Source: Bacteroidales bacterium (lineage in GTDB: Bacteria; Bacteroidota; Bacteroidia; Bacteroidales; UBA932). Taken from it: a DNA stretch of 41,677 bases. The DNA is taken from contig JAFQHE010000061.1 in assembly GCA_017398125.1 (NCBI GenBank), positions 1 to 41,677 of the forward strand, read 5' to 3'. Shown piece after piece: positions 1-6,076 of the stretch. The notes under the pieces were generated by a model, which made no database searches, had not been told where the DNA came from, and saw nothing but the letters and a program-made list of their open reading frames with translations. Each line of letters opens with the position of its first letter. Positions within the stretch are counted from its first letter, which is position 1. A program made the position numbers and the translations under genes.

Positions 1-60
1 AGCCTTTGTAAAACTCAAGTGCCTTGCAACCTCTACAAATACATTTAACCGAAAGTCCAT
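1..60 (-). CDS. LysR-family transcriptional regulator, N-terminal fragment (runs off window)
   Basis: The first 60 bases on the minus strand read as 20 codons from an ATG at 60, giving MDFRLNVFVEVARHLSFTKA. This is the characteristic start of the winged helix-turn-helix domain of LysR-type regulators (family knowledge), which bind DNA and usually respond to a small coinducer. The remainder lies beyond the window edge. The gene starts only 9 bases after the stop of the metallo-beta-lactamase-fold gene on the same strand, so the two could be co-transcribed. No Shine-Dalgarno sequence is seen, as is usual in Bacteroidota. The target and ligand cannot be inferred. Confidence 0.85.
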   Translation of the reverse strand, partial: MDFRLNVFVEVARHLSFTKA

Positions 61-69
61 AATAATAAG

Positions 70-693
70 TTATATAACTTCTACACCCTGCTCTTTGAGC
101 ATTTGCAAACCAATATCCTTTAGTTTGAATTTCTGAATCTTGCCGCTTCCTGTACCGAATGCGTCTCCGCAGAAACCTCTATCTGTACCTGTTTCCAAGA
201 AGGTGACAGAACCAGGCGTGTGACCAGGTGTAAAAAATGCTTCTATTGTACGCCCGCCCAATTTAAATTTTTGGCCGTCGGTGAGGTAATTTACTTTCCC
301 GCCGTAATCTGGCATAAATTCAGGCATATTCACGGTATCACCCGGCGATATCCACACCTCGCCAAAGCAATTTACTGCTCCTGCATGATCCGGATGAACG
401 TGTGTCAATACCAATGTCACAGGTTTGGCAGTAATCTTTGCTACTACCTCGTGGAGATTTGGGATAGTAGTTCCTGCATCAATGAGAATGGCCCTTTTCT
501 TACCCTCAATCAGGTACATCGATTCAGAGGACATTACATTTCCTGATCCAAGCCATGTGTTCTTGTCAACTTTTCTGAAAGTAACATTGGAGTCTTTGTA
601 TACAGTCTCATAATTGTCAAGAGTGTTTTTTACCTGGGAAAATGAAATGCTACAGAAGAGCAATGCAATGATGGTAACGAGTATTTTTCTCAT
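70..693 (-). CDS. secreted metallo-beta-lactamase-fold hydrolase, probably C-terminally shortened
   Basis: The protein has 207 residues from the ATG at 693. That start is preferred over the one at 717 because MRKILVTIIALLFCSISFSQ is a clean signal peptide, so the enzyme should act in the periplasm or outside the cell. The zinc-binding signature is present: H98-x-H100-x-D102-H103, then H158 in FTPGHTPGS and D177 in CGDAFG. The usual last metal-binding histidine and about 60-80 further residues of the fold are missing. After GDAFGTGSG the protein ends in a lysine-rich tail that does not resemble the family. Either the 3' part was replaced by a deletion or recombination, or this is an inactive or divergent member. 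The substrate is unknown. It lies directly upstream of a LysR regulator on the same strand. Confidence 0.8.
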   Translation of the reverse strand: MRKILVTIIALLFCSISFSQVKNTLDNYETVYKDSNVTFRKVDKNTWLGSGNVMSSESMYLIEGKKRAILIDAGTTIPNLHEVVAKITAKPVTLVLTHVHPDHAGAVNCFGEVWISPGDTVNMPEFMPDYGGKVNYLTDGQKFKLGGRTIEAFFTPGHTPGSVTFLETGTDRGFCGDAFGTGSGKIQKFKLKDIGLQMLKEQGVEVI

Positions 694-752
694 ATTCTTT
701 GATTTATGTTCAGACAAATATACATAAATAGAATGATATATTCTTATATCAC

Positions 753-862
753 TCTTATATTATGTTCTCACTTCAGGCGCAACCCTCGATGCTTGTGCCA
801 ACCTGTTGCTCGCCCATTATGACTGCAAGATCTATATTGCAACGCTGGTGTATGTGGAGTGA
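753..862 (+). pseudogene. relic of comF 3' end, copy 1
   Basis: Read in frame to the TGA at 860-862, this 110-base stretch encodes VLTSGATLDACANLLLAHYD followed by CKIYIATLVYVE and a stop. That resembles the end of the ComF/ComFC phosphoribosyltransferase family, whose PRPP loop is DDVxTTGAT; here the two aspartates read as tyrosines. No start codon or upstream domain remains. The stretch is about 94% identical to 4024-4133 (7 differences in 110, 5 of them synonymous) and similar to 3410-3500. The ComF assignment rests on motif recognition only. Confidence 0.65.
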
Positions 863-950
863 ATTATTTATTTGATAACCTTATTTTCAATATATTTATA
901 TTACATTTGTTGATACAATGTAATTGCAATGCAAAATGTAATAATTACAA
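863..950 (+). repeat. direct repeat of the comF-relic downstream spacer (partner 3501-3590)
   Basis: The similarity between comF relics 1 and 2 continues about 88 bases past the stop codon. Here it shares ATTATTTATTTGATAACC and TTGTTGATACAATGTAAT with the partner, and continues to the position where the partner begins its antitoxin gene. This copy lacks 5 bases that in the partner help form the -7 promoter element TATATTTG, so promoter activity is probably lost. An imperfect palindrome (TTACATT and AATGTAA arms, about 900-923) could be a former operator. The unit shows that a comF-end plus antitoxin-promoter segment was duplicated and then joined to an unrelated gene. Confidence 0.7.
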
Positions 951-982
951 TTGCAAAAAAATATTTGTTAACTCTGTATAGT

Positions 983-1702
983 ATGATTACAACAATTGAT
1001 TTGCTTTCTGACGACCCGAAAGTGGTAGAAGAGATTAAAAGTCTAATGTCAGCGCCATATAATTTTAAGAAGGGGCCATCTGCCTATTTTCACCACAAAG
1101 CGATAGAGTATGCAAGAAATGAAGAAGAGTTTCTTGAGGATAGACATTTGGAATACATTTATGCGACATTGGCATCTTGGGGTATGCACAGAATGGGACC
1201 TAAAGGGGCAAAAATGCCAGAATTTGAAGACTTCAAAAGTAGCATACAGGCTCATAAGCCGTTTTTCGATAAGGTTAAATCCAAAACTATAAACAATATC
1301 AGCCATGAAGAGTTTGAGGAAATTTTGGACAAATTGAAAACGATATGTTTTGGGCAAAAGCCTATACAAGCTACCACATCTGTTTCCAAACTTGTTTCAA
1401 GCACTAAGACATTGGCTCATATTTTACCTGATCTGGTGCCTCCAATAGATAGACAATATACCTTAAAATTCTTCTATGGAATCAAAAATCACCTTATCAA
1501 CAATGACGATTCTGGTAGAAAAGTTTTTGAAGATGTTATGAGGTATATGTACAAAGTGTACTCAAAAAATTGTCAGTTTGAGAGGTTGGCATCGAATATA
1601 AAATCATTAGATAAATGTTTTTGTGGCTCATTGCCTAAAATTTTTGACAATGTGGTTATCAACTGTACAACAAAAGGGATAAGATTAAATAATACTATCT
1701 AA
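983..1702 (+). CDS. hypothetical protein, 239 aa
   Basis: I do not recognise this protein. I chose the ATG at 983 (MITTIDLLSD) because the upstream ATG at 929 lies inside a duplicated non-coding repeat. It looks soluble and mostly helical, with no signal peptide or membrane segment. It is lysine-rich and contains the phrase LPDLVPPIDRQYTLKFFYG, which looks conserved, and a C-terminal cysteine pair (CFCG). It sits alone on the plus strand immediately after comF relic 1. Its last 18 bases overlap the end of the convergent small gene at 1685-1957. The AT-rich composition and setting suggest horizontally acquired accessory DNA. No function is proposed. Confidence 0.6.
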   Translation: MITTIDLLSDDPKVVEEIKSLMSAPYNFKKGPSAYFHHKAIEYARNEEEFLEDRHLEYIYATLASWGMHRMGPKGAKMPEFEDFKSSIQAHKPFFDKVKSKTINNISHEEFEEILDKLKTICFGQKPIQATTSVSKLVSSTKTLAHILPDLVPPIDRQYTLKFFYGIKNHLINNDDSGRKVFEDVMRYMYKVYSKNCQFERLASNIKSLDKCFCGSLPKIFDNVVINCTTKGIRLNNTI

Positions 1703-1957
1703 ACACTGCATGTAATATTCACTCAAACTTGGAAACTTATTACTAAATGCATCAAAATCGTGCTCAGCCATAAATTCAATCTCCTCGTCAGTATATTTTA
1801 CATCATCGTAAAATTTATCGATAATATCCATATTACGAACATCATATTCCCCTGTCTCTGTTAATGGATATTTGTCTTCAGGTTCTGCCGGATATCTATT
1901 CAATAATTCTTCAAATCTTTTCCTATTTTCTTGCTTTCTTCTTTTTGTTAAGTCCAT
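1685..1957 (-). CDS. hypothetical small acidic protein, 90 aa
   Basis: This is the third gene of an unrecognised minus-strand operon, starting 8 bases after the preceding gene ends. The protein begins with a basic patch (KRRKQENRKRFEELLNRYP) and then becomes strongly acidic (YTDEEIEFMAEHDFDAF). It has no signal peptide or membrane segment. Its 3' end overlaps the convergent unknown gene at 983-1702 by 18 bases. Size and charge would suit an immunity, antitoxin or adaptor-like protein, but nothing in the sequence demonstrates this. Confidence 0.5.
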   Translation of the reverse strand: MDLTKRRKQENRKRFEELLNRYPAEPEDKYPLTETGEYDVRNMDIIDKFYDDVKYTDEEIEFMAEHDFDAFSNKFPSLSEYYMQCLDSII

Positions 1958-1965
1958 AATAAAAG

Positions 1966-2376
1966 TTATTTATTTTCACAGTCGCTATATCTCTTATCTC
2001 TTTCTTCCAAAATACTAATTAAGGTTTGGAACAGCTCATCTGTACTAAGATTCTTCCATGAAGCATTATAGAAATCTCTGAATTTTTCAAAAGCATCAAG
2101 AGTTATTTCAATATACTTGTCTGGGTATTTGCGAACCAATCTATCTAAATAAAATTTGATATTCTCCGGAGTCTGCTCAATTTCGTAATCTATGAGCGAC
2201 CTCGTTAAATACATCTGTGTTTGATGCATAGATAAAATCTGCTCGTCTGATTTACACTTTCTATCCATAAACAAACATACACTCATATCTTTATTAAGAT
2301 CATCTTTGTGTATATACAAAACGTCATGAGATATTGTGGGCAATACACACACTGGTAACAAATCTGTAATTTTCAT
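1966..2376 (-). CDS. hypothetical protein, 136 aa
   Basis: This is the second gene of the unrecognised operon. It starts 19 bases after the gene at 2396-2836 ends and finishes 8 bases before the next one. It appears cytosolic, with a short beta-rich start (MKITDLLPVCVLPTISHDVL) and a helical second half (residues about 60-136). It contains several cysteines but no recognisable metal-binding spacing. Tight spacing supports co-transcription of all three genes. No homologous family is recognised, and no role is assigned. Confidence 0.55.
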   Translation of the reverse strand: MKITDLLPVCVLPTISHDVLYIHKDDLNKDMSVCLFMDRKCKSDEQILSMHQTQMYLTRSLIDYEIEQTPENIKFYLDRLVRKYPDKYIEITLDAFEKFRDFYNASWKNLSTDELFQTLISILEERDKRYSDCENK

Positions 2377-2395
2377 ATTATTTCAATGTTATTGA

Positions 2396-2836
2396 TTAAA
2401 ACAGCCAACAACGTTCATCGTGAGATTCCGCTTCCGCTACACATTTGGAGGCCAAACGTTGCAATTCAAATCCAAGCTCATTAAAGTATTTTATTCTACT
2501 TGGTCTACCTGTTATTGATGGTTCTTTATGATGAATCAATTTTGCAGCTCTATTAAGAATTATGCGGACTGAATCGTATTGGGACATTGGCTCAAGAAAA
2601 AATACTTTTTCCGGATTAGTTTGCCAACCTCCATTCATCTCAATAATTGTCCCATTCAGATAGATGATATCTCCATATCCTTGAATGAATGTATGGGTAT
2701 CATCAAAAATTACAACATTTGGCCAAGCTTCGTACTTTTGGGCACTTGCTATTGCCTCTTTGTGATCTTCTGCATTATAACTTTCCTTGATGAAATTTCT
2801 TCTCTTGTCTGTAAAAACCGCTGTGTACTTTCTCAT
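2396..2836 (-). CDS. hypothetical protein, 146 aa, first gene of an unknown three-gene operon
   Basis: The ATG at 2836 (MRKYTAVFTDKRRNF) is preferred over the one at 2878, because a TAnnTTTG -7 element lies at 2854-2861, between the two, so the upstream start would precede the transcription start. The protein looks soluble, with a beta-rich first half (AVFTD, VVIFDD, IIYLNGTIIEMNG) and a helical C-terminal half ending near ERCWLF. I do not recognise the family. The palindrome at 2870-2890 just upstream suggests that a dedicated repressor controls the operon. It lies between the two comF relics with a truncated deacetylase upstream. Confidence 0.55.
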   Translation of the reverse strand: MRKYTAVFTDKRRNFIKESYNAEDHKEAIASAQKYEAWPNVVIFDDTHTFIQGYGDIIYLNGTIIEMNGGWQTNPEKVFFLEPMSQYDSVRIILNRAAKLIHHKEPSITGRPSRIKYFNELGFELQRLASKCVAEAESHDERCWLF

Positions 2837-2853
2837 AACTTTTAACTTTTTTG

Positions 2854-2890
2854 CAAAGCTAATTTGAAATTTTGACAAGTTTTGTCAAAA
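2854..2890 (-). promoter_or_regulatory. promoter -7 box with adjacent palindromic operator candidate
   Basis: On the minus strand TAGCTTTG (2861-2854) matches the Bacteroidota -7 consensus TAnnTTTG. Just upstream, 2870-2890 is a perfect inverted repeat of TTTTGACA and TGTCAAAA separated by 5 bases. It covers the -16 to -36 area, where a dimeric repressor would block polymerase. It overlaps the 3' end of the truncated deacetylase gene. The regulator is unknown. Confidence 0.5.
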
Positions 2891-3409
2891 GTGAAAAAAT
2901 AAATGATCGGTGTCAAGTTTGAAAATCGCATAAGCTCCATCACGAAGAAACTCGCCGAGATGGGTGTACGGACGGTCCTCATCGGTGCGATCCGGATAGT
3001 TCATAGCGTGAATAAGAAGCACCACTCCATTGAGGGTATTCTCCTGCTCATATTTCCAGAGGTGTTCCAGAATCTCCTCTGTAGAGCGATAATTGGATGC
3101 ACCCGGGCTGGTCCAGTCCATACCTGTAATAAAACCTCCGGTAGGATTTACCAGTCTGTAGCCCATATCGGTCATCACATCTACTGCTTTCTGGTCGTAA
3201 GTTTCGTATGGAGGGATAAGCCAGCAGTACTGCTCGTGAGTGAGTCCATATTTTTCGAGACGGCTCTCCATAATGGCAAAATCTGCCCCCAAAGAGTCTT
3301 CGCCCACCAGAGAGACCCCATTTTCACATAGCAGAAGATGTGCGTATGAGTGAGATGAGAGGTAGTGCCCCTCGGCGATAATCCTTTTGACAGGCTCCTG
3401 ATATCTTAC
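2885..3409 (-). pseudogene. polysaccharide deacetylase (NodB-type), 5'-truncated
   Basis: The minus strand encodes about 174 residues of a carbohydrate esterase 4 domain. Visible are motif 2 (SHSYAH, the two metal-binding histidines), a motif 3-like IPPYETYD, and a late motif with LLIHAMNYPDRTDED. Motif 1, with the catalytic and metal-binding aspartates (TFDDG), is absent, because the gene stops being recognisable exactly where comF relic 2 begins (3409/3410). Upstream of that the frame is merely antisense to the relic. The enzyme would remove acetyl groups from cell-wall or surface polysaccharide, but this copy is almost certainly inactive. The sharp junction points to recombination, not gradual decay. 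Confidence 0.75.
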
Positions 3410-3500
3410 CTCAGGCGCAACCCTCGATGCTGGCGCCAACCTGCTGCTTGCCCATTGTGACTGCAAGATCTATATTGCAACATTGGCGTATGTGGAGTGA
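3410..3500 (+). pseudogene. relic of comF 3' end, copy 2
   Basis: This 91-base stretch reads SGATLDAGANLLLAHCDCKI then YIATLAYVE and a stop in one frame, the same ComF-like C-terminus as at 753-862 and 4024-4133. It lacks the roughly 16 upstream bases shared by the other two copies, and begins at the breakpoint of the truncated deacetylase. The following ~90 bases (3501-3590) are also duplicated at 863-950. It sits directly upstream of the antitoxin promoter. Confidence 0.65.
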
Positions 3501-3538
3501 ATTATTTATTTGATAACCCTATTTTTAACATATCTGTA

Positions 3539-3569
3539 TTGTATTTGTTGATACAATGTAATATATTTG
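3539..3569 (+). promoter_or_regulatory. promoter of the antitoxin gene
   Basis: A -7 element TATATTTG at 3562-3569 fits TAnnTTTG. A TTG lies 20 bases upstream, at 3539-3541. The imperfect dyad around TTGTTGATACAATG between the two elements could bind the antitoxin itself, since RelB/DinJ proteins autoregulate (family knowledge). The duplicate at 863-950 lacks 5 bases of this -7 box. Confidence 0.55.
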
Positions 3570-3589
3570 CAATACAAAATATAATAATT

Positions 3590-3883
3590 ATGGGACAATC
3601 AACTATATCAATTAGGGTGGATGAAAAGCTGAAAAAGAGCTTTGATGAACTATGCAATGAAATAGGCTTAAGTAATTCAGCAGCTGTGACAATTTTTATG
3701 AAGGCCGCAGTGCGGGAGCAACGCATACCATTTGAGTTGCGCACAGAATCAGAAGAGGAAATCCGGGCAAAAGGACTTGCAGCATTTCACAAACTTAGAG
3801 CAATCGCACAAGAAAATGGCGTTGCAGGAATGAGTCTTGAAGAGATTAATGAGGAGATAAGATTGGCGAGAAGGGGAGAGTAA
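3590..3883 (+). CDS. RelB/DinJ-family type II antitoxin (orphan)
   Basis: The protein has 97 residues from the ATG at 3590, which lies just after a good promoter; earlier codons in the frame belong to the duplicated spacer. The N-terminus TISIRVDEKLKKSFDELCNE followed by IGLSNSAAVTIFMKAAV is the ribbon-helix-helix domain of RelB/DinJ antitoxins. The middle section RIPFELRTES is typical of DinJ-like members. The C-terminal part (about 60-97) is charged and would wrap the toxin. No RelE/YafQ toxin gene follows: only about 120 bases of relic reading frame separate the stop from comF relic 3. It may therefore be an orphan left after toxin loss, or may act as a repressor or against a toxin encoded elsewhere. 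Confidence 0.85.
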   Translation: MGQSTISIRVDEKLKKSFDELCNEIGLSNSAAVTIFMKAAVREQRIPFELRTESEEEIRAKGLAAFHKLRAIAQENGVAGMSLEEINEEIRLARRGE

Positions 3884-4009
3884 TTAAAACATTTTCCAAA
3901 GAAGCCGTTCGTGGTTACTCCAGCAGAGATGCTTCATATTATCCAAGAGATGAATTCGCCTAATCACGGTTTGCTTTCTGAGCCTTCTGTGCGCTATGGC
4001 AGGAAGTAG
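3884..4009 (+). pseudogene. possible coding relic after the antitoxin
   Basis: Immediately after the antitoxin stop the same frame stays open for about 41 codons to the TAG at 4007-4009. It reads in part KPFVVTPAEMLHIIQEMNSP and NHGLLSEPSVRYGRK, which has protein-like composition but no start codon or recognisable family. It could be the tail of a lost gene, such as the missing toxin partner, or chance. The rest of 3884-4200 holds only comF relic 3 and about 65 bases of AT-rich spacer. Confidence 0.25.
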
Positions 4010-4023
4010 GCCTCAATCATTAT

Positions 4024-4133
4024 TCTTATATTATGTTCTCACTTCAGGCGCAACTCTCGATGCCTGTGCCAACCTGCTGCTTGCCCATTATGACTGCAAG
4101 GTCTATATCGCAACGCTGGCGTATGTGGAGTGA
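4024..4133 (+). pseudogene. relic of comF 3' end, copy 3
   Basis: This 110-base stretch is the same length as copy 1 and differs from it at only 7 positions. It reads VLTSGATLDACANLLLAHYD then CKVYIATLAYVE and a stop. Five of the 7 differences are synonymous, so the copies seem to descend from separately evolving functional comF genes and not from neutral decay of one fragment. What follows the stop is unlike the other copies. Confidence 0.65.
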
Positions 4134-4199
4134 AAACTATAAATCTGACAGGCCAATTTAAAAAGAACTTGAAGAGGCTCCGAAAGAAAGCACTATTTA

Positions 4200-5678
4200 T
4201 CAGATAATACCAAGCTCCCGGGATTTTCTGAGCATGTCCGAAACGCTCTTCACATTCATTTTGGCATAGATGCGTTGACGATGCGTATTGACAGTATGTA
4301 CTGAAAGGAAAAGACGTTCAGCAATCTCTGAAGCCTTAAGCCCCTCCGCACTGAGACGGATTATCTGAAGCTCGCGCTGCGAAAGACCTATATCAGCTAT
4401 CTGCTGATTACGTTTTATAAGTATATCTCCTATATAGTCAGCCACATCAGTGCCGGCTGTTTCTGTCTTTGATGTAAGCTCCAAACACTTCTCTCTGATC
4501 TCATCCGAAGAGAGTGAAGTGGCTTCTGTAGCAAACTTCTCTATCTCATCGTTCAAAGTGGCATGCGGATTCTTAAGATTCTTGGACAGAAGATCAATAA
4601 TCTGTTCCTTATTGTTGCTCAGACGTTGTAGATTAGCCGACCTGCGTCTCTCCTTCTTAAAATGTACGGCAATAAATGAGAGCACAATTACTGAAACAAT
4701 AATGGCTGCTATAAGTATGATCATCCTATAGCGGTTAAGTTCTATCTGCTTTTCCTTCTCATTCACTTCATATATGGTCTCCATCTCCTGAAGGGTTTCA
4801 CTCTCCTTCTGCTGAAGGTACTTCTGCATATGTAAAACATAATCATCATGTATTTCCTGTGCTTTCTGTGCTTCGCCGATACGGGTATACAGACGCACAA
4901 GGCGGTCTTCCAAAGCTGCTGCAGTCATATAATCAGTCTCTTTGAGCCCCTCTTTCACCTTTTCAAAATACTCTATTGCCTCTTTGTCTCGGTCTCCCTG
5001 CTGGAACCAGCGGGCCATAAACATTATTCCGTTGCGTTTCAAGTTAGTAAGGTCATGGGCATCTGCAATCTCCTGTCCTCTACCAAGCCATAGACCTGCA
5101 AGATCGTACATCTCCTGATCAATAGTCTTGTTCCATCTGTTCTTGTTTATGTATAATGAGCCGATGACATAGCAGGCTTCCGCCTCCTGCTCTACAGCCT
5201 CAATACGTTCTGCTATGGACAGAGCTTCATACGCATACTCCAGGCCTTCATCATTCCGTCCTGTCTCCGGCGAAATTTCAGCATAGGAACACAATTTGGC
5301 TTTCGCTATCATGATTTGAGAGAGCTCCTTGCTGAACCCGTGCTTACGCGCAATGGTTTCAGCCTCTATGGCCTTTTCCCAGGCATCAGCATCTCTGCTT
5401 GACATTATGTCAATCCCTATTATCGTGTATAAAGCCTGTACCTCGCCCAAAGGGAAACCCTTGCTGGTTCTGGAAATTTCGAGTGCACGCAGAGCCTTTT
5501 CCATTGCTGCATCGAAGTCCTGATTACCCAGATCCCGCGTAGCCTCTCCGACAAGGGATGATACTTCTGCCGACATGTCAGATTGTCCGGAATTCTTCCC
5601 TTCATAGCTACATCCCGCCATATATAACAGAATGACAAAAGAAACAGTTAAAAGATGTAATGTTTTGGCCATAATCAT
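4200..5678 (-). CDS. membrane-anchored TPR sensor with cytoplasmic LuxR-type DNA-binding domain
   Basis: The 492-residue protein starts MIMAKTLHLL (MAKT at 5672 is an alternative start). Its hydrophobic N-terminus ends in a lipobox-like YMAGC (Cys23). Residues about 35-290 form tetratricopeptide-like helices (DFDAAMEKALRALEIS; HDLTNLKRNGIMFMARWFQQ). A coiled-coil stretch (QKESETLQEMETIYEVNEKE) leads to one transmembrane helix around 320-343. A helical linker and a C-terminal LuxR/GerE helix-turn-helix (about 432-492, LSQRELQIIRLSAEGLKASE) follow. The sensor would lie outside the inner membrane and the DNA-binding domain inside, a design common in Bacteroidota. It is divergent from the small-protein/fimbrillin cluster at 5906-8099, so control of that cluster is a reasonable inference. 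The signal is unknown. Confidence 0.8.
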   Translation of the reverse strand: MIMAKTLHLLTVSFVILLYMAGCSYEGKNSGQSDMSAEVSSLVGEATRDLGNQDFDAAMEKALRALEISRTSKGFPLGEVQALYTIIGIDIMSSRDADAWEKAIEAETIARKHGFSKELSQIMIAKAKLCSYAEISPETGRNDEGLEYAYEALSIAERIEAVEQEAEACYVIGSLYINKNRWNKTIDQEMYDLAGLWLGRGQEIADAHDLTNLKRNGIMFMARWFQQGDRDKEAIEYFEKVKEGLKETDYMTAAALEDRLVRLYTRIGEAQKAQEIHDDYVLHMQKYLQQKESETLQEMETIYEVNEKEKQIELNRYRMIILIAAIIVSVIVLSFIAVHFKKERRRSANLQRLSNNKEQIIDLLSKNLKNPHATLNDEIEKFATEATSLSSDEIREKCLELTSKTETAGTDVADYIGDILIKRNQQIADIGLSQRELQIIRLSAEGLKASEIAERLFLSVHTVNTHRQRIYAKMNVKSVSDMLRKSRELGII

Positions 5679-5799
5679 CCATTGGTTGTTTCGAGCAAAA
5701 TTAGATAGAATTATGGATAATTTACTAAAATATAACTATTCAGTAGCGTTCTGGGGCCAAATTACTGAAAAATCATTAATCACAGATTGGGTGGAAAAG

Positions 5800-5807
5800 T
5801 AACTTTG
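5800..5807 (+). promoter_or_regulatory. promoter -7 box for the small-protein/fimbrillin cluster
   Basis: TAACTTTG matches the Bacteroidota -7 consensus TAnnTTTG. No convincing -33 TTG is seen at 19-21 bases upstream, which would suit a promoter needing an activator such as the divergent LuxR-type protein. The untranslated leader would be about 95 bases. Confidence 0.45.
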
Positions 5808-5905
5808 CCGGTTCAAAAACACACATATGAGAAGTGTTGGATTACCCCATGAGGCGTAATGCGTCAGGCAATCAAATTAATAATTATCAATAAATTAAAA
5901 AGTAG

Positions 5906-6037
5906 ATGAAAACAATGGGACTATTAGACTACGAAGCTCCACTGGTGGATGTTGTAGAAATTGAGGTAGAACAGGGATTTGCCACATCTGGTGGCCCGGA
6001 ATTTACACCATTTGGCCCTGAAGATGATTGGAACTAA
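5906..6037 (+). CDS. small acidic protein, 43 aa, paralogue of the one at 7099
   Basis: This short gene starts at ATG 5906 (MKTMGLLDYEAPLVDVVEI) and ends at TAA 6035-6037. The core YExP then VEIxVEQGFAxS is shared with the 36-residue protein at 7099-7209, and both end near a tryptophan after an Asp/Gly/Pro-rich variable tail. It has no signal peptide or cysteine. It sits 39 bases upstream of a fimbrillin-like lipoprotein gene. From general knowledge, similar tiny ORFs recur near surface-protein genes in Bacteroidales and are often left unannotated; the function is not known to me. The shared leader-like part and variable tail recall modified-peptide precursors, but no modification enzyme is nearby. 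Confidence 0.7.
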   Translation: MKTMGLLDYEAPLVDVVEIEVEQGFATSGGPEFTPFGPEDDWN

Positions 6038-6076
6038 TGACTAAGTGTGTCTAACAACTGAAAAACAAAAACGAAG

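Noticed and set aside
929-982. ATG at 929 as start of the unknown plus-strand gene
   Set aside because: These bases belong to the spacer duplicated at 3501-3590, where they are non-coding, so the next ATG at 983 is used.
3410-3466. N-terminal 19 codons of the deacetylase reading frame
   Set aside because: They are antisense to comF relic 2 and do not resemble a deacetylase; the recognisable sequence begins at the junction.
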